IMG/VR virus record: IMGVR_UViG_3300044546_000330
Coordinates: 1 to 64,000 of that record
Length of the DNA stretch: 64,000 bases
Strand: one strand, 5' to 3'
From: a virus
In this document: positions 1 through 6,277 of the stretch, piece after piece
Position numbering within the stretch: position 1 is the stretch's first letter
Layout: every line of letters begins with the position of its first letter
Program-made: the position numbers and the translations under genes
The notes under the pieces: model-generated
Databases searched by the model: none
Told to the model about the DNA's origin: nothing
Seen by the model: only the letters and a program-made list of their open reading frames with translations

Positions 1-107
1 CTTATAAAGTTGTACCAAATGTGAGAAAAGTTACTGATCTTGAGACTAGAATGTCCATGATATATACTAGAGATAGTTTACCCCTTTTAGACAGGCTTTC
101 TAGTTAG
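1..107 (+). CDS. C-terminal fragment of an unidentified protein
   Basis: The third reading frame is open from the window edge to a TAG at 105-107. It gives a 34-residue tail with normal codon use and ordinary composition, ending in RDSLPLLDRLSS. Only the end of the gene is visible, so its function cannot be named. It runs in the same direction as the accessory genes that follow, and is separated from them by a long non-coding leader. It could also be a chance open frame, because the visible part is short. Confidence 0.4.
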   Translation, partial: YKVVPNVRKVTDLETRMSMIYTRDSLPLLDRLSS

Positions 108-461
108 AGAGTTGAGACTTGTGGACGATTGACACGAGCACCGCCTCCCACCTTTCTTTTAGCCTCTATAACTGCAACCTTCTTTCCTCCTCTCTACCTT
201 CTTCTTACTCTATCCTGTTTTAACCTCGCCCTCAAAGTCCCTCCACTACCTCAACCTTACCCCAATTTTAACCCCTTTCTTACACCTCCCCTATCCCTAC
301 AGAGCAACTTCTTGACCTCTCCTCCTCTGACCTAGACCTCCTCTCTCCCTTCAACAACCTTTCACTACTATTCACAGTAGTATACTATCCTGCTTATTCC
401 TGGTTTAACCAGCTTCAGTTTGTGACTGAGATATAGCGCTCACCAAAACCCCTTCATTATT
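108..461 (+). other. Pyrimidine-rich, G-poor intergenic region with terminal hairpins
   Basis: No convincing gene. From about 140 to 350 the plus strand is almost entirely C, T and A with very few G, so its transcript would be nearly unstructured. The 68-codon open frame inside it starts at a TTG and is only Pro/Leu/Thr/Ser-rich, as expected from such composition. Downstream are three small hairpins: ACTACT/AGTAGT around 365-380, CTGGTT/AACCAG around 400-413 and TCAGT/ACTGA around 415-430. The last one leads into the gene at 462. Confidence 0.6.
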
Positions 462-770
462 ATGTCTTCATTCCTTAAAGTACTTTCAATAGTACTATTG
501 TTAATCACACTAGTTTACACAGTTATCTTCATGACACAACCTCAACTTCTAGCTGAGAATGCAGTGTCTCACGGGTTCCTAGCCTTCTTCTGTTTCATGG
601 CTGCAATAATCTTTCTATTTGCTGCTGCTGTGGAAGATAAGCAAGAAGAACTTACTCACTACAGAGAAGAGTGGTATCGTTGTACTTGCATAAACAGAAG
701 AGCTAATGCTCGTATACACGAATTAGAAGAACAACTTAAGATCTCTGAAACTCAAGCTAGCTCTATTTAA
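462..770 (+). CDS. Small two-helix membrane protein with cytoplasmic-type tail
   Basis: The 102-residue product has two hydrophobic segments, about residues 5-25 (FLKVLSIVLLLITLVYTVIF) and 37-56, followed by a charged helical tail (YREEW, RIHELEEQL) that could form a coiled coil. The layout resembles small phage membrane proteins such as holins or spanin-like partners, but no family motif is recognisable. It is followed 24 nt later by another membrane-anchored protein, and together they look like a two-gene unit ending at the terminator at 1119-1163. Function unknown; a lysis or envelope role is inference only. Confidence 0.65.
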   Translation: MSSFLKVLSIVLLLITLVYTVIFMTQPQLLAENAVSHGFLAFFCFMAAIIFLFAAAVEDKQEELTHYREEWYRCTCINRRANARIHELEEQLKISETQASSI

Positions 771-794
771 TCACCCTTTAAAACCCTCTTTTCA

Positions 795-1091
795 ATGAAA
801 AAGAAACACACCCTCGGCTGGGCCACACTCTTTATGATGTGTCTCCTTGCCCTAATCGCCGGCCTTTGGAACAGTTCAACTACGCCTAAGTATGCTAACA
901 ACTACAAGTTAATAGCTGACTCGACGTGGGCAAGTGACCCTTGTACTTTAGTCTGTTCTTCAGCCAGAAACAAACAAATCTTAGACAGTATCCCAGGAGT
1001 GCAAAGCGTAAGCTCTGTACAAGAAGGGGATTCAGTAACATGGTACATACTACCGGACTCGGTAAGTACTTACAACCTGACACTGTACTAA
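795..1091 (+). CDS. Single-pass (signal-anchored) small protein
   Basis: The 98-residue product starts with three lysines and one hydrophobic helix (about residues 8-26, ATLFMMCLLALIAGLW), then a hydrophilic domain with two cysteines (CTLVC). This fits a type II membrane anchor or an uncleaved signal peptide with an outward domain. The start follows the recurrent ACCCTTTAAAAC leader by about 12 nt, which supports ATG 795. The partner upstream is also a membrane protein. Family not recognised. Confidence 0.6.
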   Translation: MKKKHTLGWATLFMMCLLALIAGLWNSSTTPKYANNYKLIADSTWASDPCTLVCSSARNKQILDSIPGVQSVSSVQEGDSVTWYILPDSVSTYNLTLY

Positions 1092-1118
1092 GACCCCACT
1101 ACCGCACTATCGGTATCG

Positions 1119-1163
1119 CCACAAGAATAGTATAATCTGCATAAGGTTGGCTTGTGGTTTTTT
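1119..1163 (+). terminator. Intrinsic terminator after the membrane-protein pair
   Basis: CCACAAG at 1119-1125 pairs with CTTGTGG at 1151-1157 and is followed at once by six T. The loop is long (25 nt) and may itself fold. It lies 27 nt after the stop of the preceding gene, the expected place for a Rho-independent terminator. Confidence 0.6.
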
Positions 1164-1424
1164 CTCTTTGCACATTCTCACGTGGATATATATAAACCAC
1201 ACTGATTATACAAATACCAAGTGCTTGCACAGGTTCGAGTAATCAGTCTCCCAAGAGTGAGCAGTTGTAATCACACAGAGCGTCTCCTCACTACCCATAG
1301 GATATGGGTGCTGCATAAAAAGCAGGTAGTAAAGAGCTTCGGGCTCAGGATGTCCTGATAGGTAAGATGTGATGTATATTGGGTTTGAGTATACCCAATA
1401 ACAACTGAGTGCAGAGGGACAAAA
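1164..1424 (+). ncRNA. Folded non-coding RNA candidate upstream of a tRNA-like gene
   Basis: There is no plausible plus-strand gene in 260 nt, but there are many local helices. An extended hairpin at 1202-1246 is closed by CTGATTA/TAATCAG. ACCCATA/TATGGGT pairs at 1293-1309 with a 3-nt loop. GAGC/GCTC pairs at 1334-1346, the palindrome CAGGATGTCCTG is at 1346-1357, and ATTGGGT/ACCCAAT pairs at 1378-1399. The block starts after a terminator and ends at the first base of the tRNA-like gene at 1425, so RNase P cleavage there would give it a defined 3' end. Alternatives are a chain of regulatory hairpins or a decayed gene. Confidence 0.45.
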
Positions 1425-1499
1425 GGAGGTATAGCTCAAGCGGTTAGAGCAGTTTCACGTTAAGTGAAAAAGATCCAGGTTCAAATCCTGGTGCCTCCA
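1425..1499 (+). tRNA. tRNA-like gene with non-canonical anticodon loop (Asn GTT or TTA, ambiguous)
   Basis: The acceptor stem GGAGGTA (1425-1431) pairs with TGCCTCC (1492-1498), discriminator A1499. The D stem is GCTC/GAGC, and the T arm is CCAGG-TTCAAAT-CCTGG (1475-1491). The anticodon arm is one nucleotide too long. TTTCAC (1453-1458) pairs perfectly with GTGAAA (1464-1469), leaving the 5-nt loop GTTAA. Opening the last C-G pair gives a 7-nt loop with G, not U, at position 33 and TTA as anticodon. Reading GTT instead gives C33 and disrupts the stem. The gene may be called tRNA-Asn or a suppressor by software, but neither reading is standard. No CCA is encoded. Confidence 0.65.
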
Positions 1500-1523
1500 C
1501 TTTAATTTACAACATCGAACATT

Positions 1524-1604
1524 ATGTGTACAATCATCAATAGCCAGAATCAACTGGTCTTCGTTGGAACGCTTAAACAGTGGCTCCAAGAAGTAAACGA
1601 TTAA
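1524..1604 (+). CDS. Possible 26-residue small protein
   Basis: An ATG 25 nt after the tRNA-like gene opens a 26-codon frame ending in TAA. It reads like a real soluble peptide (core LVFVGTLKQWLQEV), rather than low-complexity sequence. It sits alone between the tRNA-like gene and a strong hairpin, with an A-rich leader. It is too short for family recognition and could be chance. Confidence 0.3.
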   Translation: MCTIINSQNQLVFVGTLKQWLQEVND

Positions 1605-1626
1605 TAAGTCCTACCTAAGGCAACTC

Positions 1627-1655
1627 GCATCTGATACTTTACAAGTATTGGATGC
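1627..1655 (+). promoter_or_regulatory. 13-bp hairpin that buries an ATG start codon
   Basis: Bases 1627-1639 pair with 1643-1655 through 13 consecutive pairs (two of them wobble) around a 3-nt loop. The ATG at 1652-1654 lies inside the 3' strand, so it would be inaccessible when the stem forms. The next in-frame ATG is at 1685. The hairpin could act as a translational gate or as the 3' end of the upstream RNA; only TTT follows, so it is a weak terminator candidate. Confidence 0.5.
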
Positions 1656-2026
1656 TTTATAACGTCACCAATTCCTTTACATATATGACACTTCTTTACT
1701 GGTACCTAATCTTAGGTATTCCCGCTCTTTACATTTCTATGGAATCTTATCTTAGGTCTGCTGACTTTGAGAAGGAGAAATACCCTATTACAAGTATGCT
1801 CATTTCAATAGTACTCATGTACTTTTTGTGGGTAGTTGTACTTGTAGCTTGGGCAGGACTTCTCTTACGCAGGTCCAAGACTATAAGCAAGATCGCAGTA
1901 CATATCCACTTGGCTAAATGGTATCCCTTCATACTATTCTCTAGCGACAAACAATGGGGTAGACTCAAAACTCCTAAACAATGGCAATGGCTTTGCTTCA
2001 CCATAAGTTGGGAGAAACTTTATTAA
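1652..2026 (+). CDS. Small membrane protein, two hydrophobic helices
   Basis: Starting at 1652, the 124-residue product has hydrophobic stretches near residues 14-30 (LLYWYLILGIPALYIS) and 48-72 (ISIVLMYFLWVVVLVAWAGL), then a basic, tryptophan-rich tail. No family recognised. The ATG at 1652 is locked in the 1627-1655 hairpin, so the functional start may be ATG 1685 (112 aa), which keeps both helices and follows an AT-rich leader. It is isolated between a hairpin upstream and another hairpin before the next gene. Confidence 0.55.
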   Translation: MLYNVTNSFTYMTLLYWYLILGIPALYISMESYLRSADFEKEKYPITSMLISIVLMYFLWVVVLVAWAGLLLRRSKTISKIAVHIHLAKWYPFILFSSDKQWGRLKTPKQWQWLCFTISWEKLY

Positions 2027-2040
2027 ATCACACACATTTT

Positions 2041-2084
2041 GTACAACTGACAGTCCTGTGGAAGGGCAGGCTGGCAGTTAGTAC
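2041..2084 (+). promoter_or_regulatory. Long hairpin in the leader of the next gene
   Basis: GTACAACTG..CAG.CCTG (2041-2058) pairs with CAGG.CTG..CAGTT.GTAC (2067-2084): about 16 base pairs with small bulges around an 8-nt loop. It ends 22 nt before ATG 2106 and just before a CACCTTAAAAC leader. No T run follows, so it is more likely an mRNA 5' stabiliser, processing site or regulator than a terminator. Confidence 0.45.
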
Positions 2085-2105
2085 TATCACCTTAAAACGC
2101 GTACA

Positions 2106-2438
2106 ATGACGAAAGGAAAACCTACTACAGCACCTGAGAGTGGTATTAAACTGACCACATTACGCTCAGGTGGATACTTAGCAACTAGTATTTCTACCCG
2201 TGACGACTTCTTCAAAGACCCAGTCATAATACATTACCGGGACAGAGTGTTGACTTTTACTAAACCTACCTTAGCCTACAAGGGACAGACAAACAAAGCC
2301 TATGTGGGTAAAAGTCATTGTGAACTTAAGTTTATAAACTCTGAACTACGGCTAGACGTACAAGATGGCCTTTACGAGTTTGCTGAAGAGTCTGATGAGG
2401 ATACACGTATTGTTAACTTTAATACTCCTACTCTATGA
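2106..2438 (+). CDS. Hypothetical protein
   Basis: The 110-residue soluble protein has a largely beta pattern in the middle (VIIHYRDRVLTFTKPTLAYKG) and an acidic stretch near the end (FAEESDEDTR). No family recognised. The start follows the recurrent CACCTTAAAAC leader by about 10 nt. The stop overlaps the next start by 4 nt (ATGA), so it is translationally coupled to the Fis-type HTH gene and may act with it. Confidence 0.6.
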   Translation: MTKGKPTTAPESGIKLTTLRSGGYLATSISTRDDFFKDPVIIHYRDRVLTFTKPTLAYKGQTNKAYVGKSHCELKFINSELRLDVQDGLYEFAEESDEDTRIVNFNTPTL

Positions 2439-2707
2439 CATTAGATGAACTTGTCAAGGGGTTATGTATAAAGGCTTTAAAACAATCTCACAGTCAGAGA
2501 CGAGCTGCAAGACTTCTTGGCATTGCTCCGAACACCCTACACACTTATCTCAAGAAGTACAACATTGAAAACCCTTACAGACGTAAGCAGGAATCAGTTG
2601 CCGAATGGCACAATGATCAGAACTCTGGAAGCAGTACAGCTTCTCCCTTGCCCCCTCAACTGGAGCCTCTTGAACAGGTACTAACCCAAGTTCACACAAC
2701 TTTCTAA
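2435..2707 (+). CDS. Fis-type helix-turn-helix DNA-binding protein
   Basis: Residues about 13-42 (KALKQSHSQRRAARLLGIAP then NTLHTYLKKYNI) match the HTH_8 pattern at the C terminus of Fis and NtrC-family activators: an AL..S..N/R..AARLLGI..NTL...L.KY frame. The rest (about residues 50-90) is polar and Pro/Ser-rich, without an ATPase or dimerisation domain. It probably binds phage or host DNA as a small transcription or nucleoid regulator. It overlaps the upstream gene by 4 nt and is followed 11 nt later by a zinc-ribbon protein. Family assignment is good; target unknown. Confidence 0.75.
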   Translation: MTLDELVKGLCIKALKQSHSQRRAARLLGIAPNTLHTYLKKYNIENPYRRKQESVAEWHNDQNSGSSTASPLPPQLEPLEQVLTQVHTTF

Positions 2708-2717
2708 AACTTATACT

Positions 2718-3203
2718 ATGATACAGAACATCCCGGACAAAGTATGTAAGAAGTGTGGAGGTACAGAGTGGTATGGTTACCAAGTGGAAGGAAAAGATTG
2801 CCCATTACGCTACGCTTGTAAATCGTGTAAATCTAAACGTCCTAAGTTCAGAGGGGCTTGGAATACAGAAGCTAAAAAAGCTTACGATAAAGCTTACAGA
2901 GAAAAGCACAGGCAACGCCTTAACGAGAGAGCTAAACTTACCAATAAAAAGTGGCAAAAAGCTAATAGGGACAAAGTAAAGACCTACCATACAAAGTACC
3001 ACGAAAATAATAAAGACTCTATACAGGTTAAACGAAGTTTAAAAGCTAAAACTAAAGCATCTCTTATTACTAAAGTTTATGTTCAAGAGTTGATAGCTAA
3101 TAAACGTCCAATATCTGCTTCTCAAGTAGTATTATCCGATCAAGACTACGAAATGTATAAAGAAATACTCACCTTAAAACGTCAACACAATGGCAAAATT
3201 TAA
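2718..3203 (+). CDS. Zinc-ribbon protein with lysine-rich helical repeats
   Basis: The 161-residue product begins with two CxxC pairs (CKKCGG near residue 10 and CKSC near residue 34), a four-cysteine zinc ribbon. About 80 residues rich in Lys, Arg, Asn and Tyr follow, with a repeated KxYxxKY/KxWQKANRDK-like helical pattern. Such tails are common next to zinc fingers in phage DNA-binding and HNH-associated proteins, but no HNH catalytic histidines are visible. A nucleic-acid-binding role is inferred. Its 3' end overlaps the next gene by 14 nt. Confidence 0.65.
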   Translation: MIQNIPDKVCKKCGGTEWYGYQVEGKDCPLRYACKSCKSKRPKFRGAWNTEAKKAYDKAYREKHRQRLNERAKLTNKKWQKANRDKVKTYHTKYHENNKDSIQVKRSLKAKTKASLITKVYVQELIANKRPISASQVVLSDQDYEMYKEILTLKRQHNGKI

Positions 3204-3438
3204 AACAAACCCGGACTTGGTCATGCTGCAGACTATACAAGATACTACTTACACAGTAGGAAAAGAGCTTATCTCTTCTCAGTCTCGTAATCTTGCAGAA
3301 ATGAGAACAGGTCTGGCTTTTTGGGGCAAAGCTATGGTAGCCCTGCGCCTCAAGATAGTACATACAAGTACTCAAAAGCTACCATCTCCTGACTCAGTGG
3401 AAACACTTTCCCCTAAGACAGGAAAACTTTCATCTTAA
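3190..3438 (+). CDS. Hypothetical protein, 82 aa
   Basis: Small soluble protein whose first two-thirds is likely helical (LQTIQDTTYTVGKELISSQS) and whose C terminus is Ser/Pro/Thr-rich and probably disordered. Its start lies inside the previous gene, preceded by the CACCTTAAAACG leader, so the leader motif is embedded in coding sequence. This supports the start choice. Function unknown. Confidence 0.5.
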   Translation: MAKFKTNPDLVMLQTIQDTTYTVGKELISSQSRNLAEMRTGLAFWGKAMVALRLKIVHTSTQKLPSPDSVETLSPKTGKLSS

Positions 3439-3471
3439 ACTTATTACCTTCACACTTTAAAACAAAACATC

Positions 3472-4014
3472 ATGTCTACATCGACAAGGCTAGTCTGCCT
3501 TAAAAGACCAGATGGTATGATCTACCGTTTACAGCATAAAGATGCTACCGCTATTATAGCAGAAAAACCTGAGTTCAAGCTAGTATCTAAGAGTACTTCA
3601 AAAAGTTTCTACAAGAGACTTGAGCAAGTACAAAAGAACAGAGCAGAATTTGAAAGGTATCAGGTTGACTTTACTACTAATCAGAAAGTACAAAAGAACT
3701 TTGTACAAGAAGAAGATGGTAAAGTTGTGGCCTACCGCTTTAGAGGTACTAAAATGCTAACCTACGAAATGCCCGAGGATGAGAAACAAGCTGAAGAGAA
3801 GAAAACCTGGTTACAGGATATCATCGACAAAGCCTGTATTAACCCGCATGATCAGTCTATCAAAAAAAGCCTATTAGCAACTTTGCTGGCTTTCTTTGGA
3901 CTGTTTACCAAGAAGGAACTCGTTGACAAGCCTAAGACTCATTCAGTAGATTTACCACTTTATCAAAGATACATCTTTGGTTATGGTACTACTGATAACA
4001 TAAGGTACGCGTAA
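3472..4014 (+). CDS. Hypothetical protein, 180 aa, with one hydrophobic helix
   Basis: The N-terminal 115 residues are charged and mixed alpha/beta. A hydrophobic, possibly membrane-associated stretch (SLLATLLAFFGLF) lies near residues 138-150, followed by a polar tail ending in YIFGYGTTDN. No family recognised. The start follows CACTTTAAAACAAAACATC, a good copy of the local leader. The gene stands between two non-coding stretches and is followed by the structured region 4015-4151. Confidence 0.6.
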   Translation: MSTSTRLVCLKRPDGMIYRLQHKDATAIIAEKPEFKLVSKSTSKSFYKRLEQVQKNRAEFERYQVDFTTNQKVQKNFVQEEDGKVVAYRFRGTKMLTYEMPEDEKQAEEKKTWLQDIIDKACINPHDQSIKKSLLATLLAFFGLFTKKELVDKPKTHSVDLPLYQRYIFGYGTTDNIRYA

Positions 4015-4151
4015 CTTAGTCTGACTGTACAACTAAACAGTCACTACCTGTTATCTTTGTAGCCACTCAGAGCAGGTACACAACAACACGGCAGTGAAGT
4101 CTGCGAGGGAGACGTACACCTCAACTTTTTATCACCCTTTAAATAACTTAT
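4015..4151 (+). ncRNA. Four-hairpin structured leader or small RNA
   Basis: Four consecutive stems fill this gap: GACTGT/ACAGTC (4023-4042), TACCTG/CAGGTA (4045-4078), GCAG/CTGC (4091-4104) and GAGG/CCTC (4105-4122), the last followed by AACTTTTT. The gene at 4152 starts after a CACCCTTTAAATA leader. A TATCTTTG box (4052-4059) lies within the second hairpin. It may be a 5' leader that senses something, a small RNA, or only a terminator plus a promoter. Confidence 0.4.
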
Positions 4152-4415
4152 ATGAGTACTAAACAATTTCTCTCATTTATAATAGAAGACGCTACTCCTG
4201 ACGAGCTTTCAGGTAGAGGTCAAGGCAATGCTTTCTTTATTGACAGCCTAATAGAAGCTCTTTTAACTTTGAAGATAGGTCAGAAAATATCTATACCGGC
4301 AAAACAGAAGGGATGCTTACAAGCAGTGCTAAAAACACCTAAACTTGCTGAGTTTCACATAGTAAGACGTACTTCACCTGACAAGATGTTCGTCAAGCTA
4401 ATACGCGTAGCTTAG
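4152..4415 (+). CDS. Hypothetical protein, 87 aa
   Basis: Small basic alpha/beta protein with a central helix (IDSLIEALLTLKIGQKISIP) and a C-terminal strand-rich part. The pattern resembles tiny phage DNA- or RNA-binding regulators, but no motif is diagnostic. It is preceded by the recurrent leader and the 4015-4151 structured region. It converges with the minus-strand gene that ends 2 nt downstream. Confidence 0.55.
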   Translation: MSTKQFLSFIIEDATPDELSGRGQGNAFFIDSLIEALLTLKIGQKISIPAKQKGCLQAVLKTPKLAEFHIVRRTSPDKMFVKLIRVA

Positions 4416-4417
4416 TA

Positions 4418-4810
4418 CTAAGAAAAGCGAGATAAGTAAGTAAGTTGGGCACCTACACCACTAAGTTCTTGGGCTAGATTCTCGATATCGCAGTACTCTT
4501 TAACTTCTGCGTAGTCTTCTAACTTTTTCGAGGCTTTTAGTATATATTTGCCAAGCTCTTTAGGACTTAAAGCCATAACAGTACCTATTACAAACGTAGT
4601 AGGGTCTATACCGGAATAACCTATAAGCTTTTCAGTAATGTTGTCAATCAAATCGTTTAAACTATCGTATGTACGACCTAGCGCCTCATGGGCTGCAAAA
4701 GAACGAGTCTTGTAATGAGAGAGCTTAACCATTAGAAATAACTTGTGTATTTCTGTGTAAGCTGTTTGTTCTGTATACCCTACAGGTACTTTGAGCTTTA
4801 GGTCTGACAT
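4418..4810 (-). CDS. Small helical protein on the opposite strand
   Basis: From ATG 4810 the product is 130 residues and almost entirely helical. The central part (LFLMVKLSHYKTRSFAAHEA) and a later EYCDIENLAQELSG segment suggest a four-helix, ferritin/Dps-like bundle of the kind seen in small phage DUF proteins; I am not certain of the family. An upstream in-frame ATG (4873) would add a low-quality 21-residue extension, so 4810 is preferred. It is the only minus-strand gene in the early region and has its own promoter-like box 15 nt upstream. Confidence 0.6.
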   Translation of the reverse strand: MSDLKLKVPVGYTEQTAYTEIHKLFLMVKLSHYKTRSFAAHEALGRTYDSLNDLIDNITEKLIGYSGIDPTTFVIGTVMALSPKELGKYILKASKKLEDYAEVKEYCDIENLAQELSGVGAQLTYLSRFS

Positions 4811-4824
4811 AATAGTAATTTTGA

Positions 4825-4832
4825 CAAAGGTA
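4825..4832 (-). promoter_or_regulatory. Bacteroidota-type -7 box TACCTTTG
   Basis: On the minus strand the sequence TACCTTTG matches the TAnnTTTG -7 element of Bacteroidota housekeeping promoters. It lies 14 nt from ATG 4810 in an AT-rich region, and would give an almost leaderless mRNA. A convincing -33 TTTG at the right distance is not visible. Confidence 0.4.
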
Positions 4833-4936
4833 CAAAGGTCTTTATTAATATTGATAACTTTTTTAACGTACACAAATTTATGAGAAGGTGGTGTGAAACT
4901 GCCTTCTCTTTTAACCCTTTAAAACATAATAAAACA

Positions 4937-5839
4937 ATGAAGGAATTATTGCCAAAGCAATGGTGTGTTGCTTGTAAAAATAAAGATACAGACACTCCTG
5001 AACTCTTAGAATGGAGAAAGTTTGGTTGGGTAGGTAATGGATTTATTACCAATGACAAAACATGGATTGAAGACAATGATGAATCTTATGATGTTAGAAC
5101 TCTTATAGCCTACCAAACATTCTTGGACTTAGTGTATATCCCTTGGAAGTCTCGATCAGACAAGTGGGCTATTGAGATAACAGAAGAAAATCAAGACATC
5201 TTAATACCTTGGTGGAAAAAGACTAAGCCAAACTCAATGTTTGCTGAACCTATTGTAAGCTTTGTACTATTGTCAGAACATCCTACTGATAACAGCAATT
5301 ATTGGTGTGGGAATATAAAGCACTTCTTAGACAACAACTCAGAGTATAGGACTATTACATTAGAAGAATTTAAAACAATCACCTCAAAACCAATTATGGA
5401 CACTACCAAAACTATTCAGATCTCACGTGAGCTGTTAAATCAGTATTATGATGCAGCTACAGCATCCCAAAAAGAATTTATCAATGCCCGTTTTAAGATA
5501 GACGGCACTACAACAGTAGAATCTATTATTGGACTACACAAAATTGCTTGTAATGCGTGGAAAGACATCATTAAATTAAGTCATCCTAATTGTTTTCCTA
5601 CTGCTAAAACAGCTATTGAATTGGCGGTAGAAAAAGCAGGTAATCCTAATCATTCAGGTTGTACTGTAAAGATTGAAGGTAAGCATATACTTGTTAAATT
5701 ACCTAATGCTAACAGTGACTGGTCTTTTGCAGCCTTTGAGTGGGTGATGAAATTCTGTAAAGAAAATCCAACTTCTTATCCTGTTCACCGTAATGGACAC
5801 AACAACACTGACTATCTTTACATTCAATGGAATGCTTAG
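4937..5839 (+). CDS. Hypothetical protein, 300 aa, AT-rich accessory gene
   Basis: ATG 4937 is preferred over the upstream ATG 4880 because it follows ACCCTTTAAAACATAATAAAACA, the local leader. The product has a tryptophan-rich N-terminal half with a CxxC (CVAC, residues 10-13) and a separate C-terminal half (from about residue 150, IQISRELLNQYYDAATASQK) that looks like an independent helical domain. Codon choice is more A/T-biased than in the replication genes, suggesting recent exchange with other Bacteroidota phages. Function unknown. A tRNA-like gene starts 10 nt after the stop. Confidence 0.6.
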   Translation: MKELLPKQWCVACKNKDTDTPELLEWRKFGWVGNGFITNDKTWIEDNDESYDVRTLIAYQTFLDLVYIPWKSRSDKWAIEITEENQDILIPWWKKTKPNSMFAEPIVSFVLLSEHPTDNSNYWCGNIKHFLDNNSEYRTITLEEFKTITSKPIMDTTKTIQISRELLNQYYDAATASQKEFINARFKIDGTTTVESIIGLHKIACNAWKDIIKLSHPNCFPTAKTAIELAVEKAGNPNHSGCTVKIEGKHILVKLPNANSDWSFAAFEWVMKFCKENPTSYPVHRNGHNNTDYLYIQWNA

Positions 5840-5848
5840 ATGATAATA

Positions 5849-5955
5849 GGTCAGGTGGCGGAATTGGTAGACGCTAAAGTGAAGTGCATTATAGTTGATA
5901 AGCGAGTGTGATATTCGGAACTTTCAACATACAGGTTCGAATCCTGTCCTGACTG
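5849..5955 (+). tRNA. tRNA-like gene with a greatly expanded anticodon arm
   Basis: The acceptor GGTCAGG (5849-5855) pairs with CCTGACT (5948-5954; one G-T pair). The D arm is GCG-GAATTGGTAGA-CGC and the T arm ACAGG-TTCGAAT-CCTGT (5931-5947). At the correct distances from both arms, AAAGT (5876-5880) pairs with ACTTT (5920-5924) as a 5-bp anticodon stem. It encloses 39 nt instead of 7. The Leu-like D arm also allows a class II reading, with an imperfect anticodon stem (loop TGAAGTG, anticodon AAG) and a very long variable arm. Either way the molecule, about 106 nt, is abnormal and lacks U33. No CCA is encoded. Confidence 0.6.
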
Positions 5956-5986
5956 CAAAACATTATAAACAATTAAAAACAAGAAC

Positions 5987-6277
5987 ATGTTAAAAACAGA
6001 ACACCTGTCTCAAGACTGGGACACACTAGTGGTTCACACCACCCACGGAAAGCAACCTTTATCTTTAAATAAAGAAGAAGGCAGTGCTATTATTGAAGGA
6101 GATGCTTTACTAATACAAGTAGACAATGTACCTGCTCAAGGGCCCGAAGGTCAGACAATAGGAACAGTCTCTGTTAAAGAGTATATCTCCTTAGCATCAA
6201 TTGTGCAGTTTACGTTGATTAAAAAGACTATTATCCAGCCAGTACCTTCAATGGAGGGCATTAAAGAAGAAGCTTAG
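5987..6277 (+). CDS. Hypothetical protein, 96 aa
   Basis: Small acidic protein with a compact beta pattern (DALLIQVDNVPAQGPEG; SVKEYISLASIVQFTLIKK). No motif recognised. It is flanked by the tRNA-like gene at 5849 (31 nt upstream) and the folded RNA at 6278. The start follows an A-rich leader without Shine-Dalgarno. Confidence 0.55.
   Translation: MLKTEHLSQDWDTLVVHTTHGKQPLSLNKEEGSAIIEGDALLIQVDNVPAQGPEGQTIGTVSVKEYISLASIVQFTLIKKTIIQPVPSMEGIKEEA

Noticed and set aside
129-335. 68-codon open frame in the pyrimidine-rich region
   Set aside because: It starts at TTG and contains only Pro/Leu/Thr/Ser-rich low-complexity sequence, as any G-poor strand would give. No leader motif precedes it.
1202-1246. 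A fifth, miniature tRNA-like element closed by CTGATTA/TAATCAG and containing GGTTCGAG
   Set aside because: The 7-bp stem is perfect, but the interior has no D or T stem. It is better described as one extended hairpin.
1206-1439. 77-codon minus-strand frame
   Set aside because: It runs through the folded RNA block and into the acceptor and D arm of the tRNA-like gene, with a cysteine/histidine/tyrosine-rich random composition.
4880-4936. Extended N terminus of the 300-aa gene from ATG 4880
   Set aside because: The extra 19 residues are encoded by the leader itself (CCCTTTAAAACATAATAAAAC), and ATG 4937 follows this leader at the usual distance.
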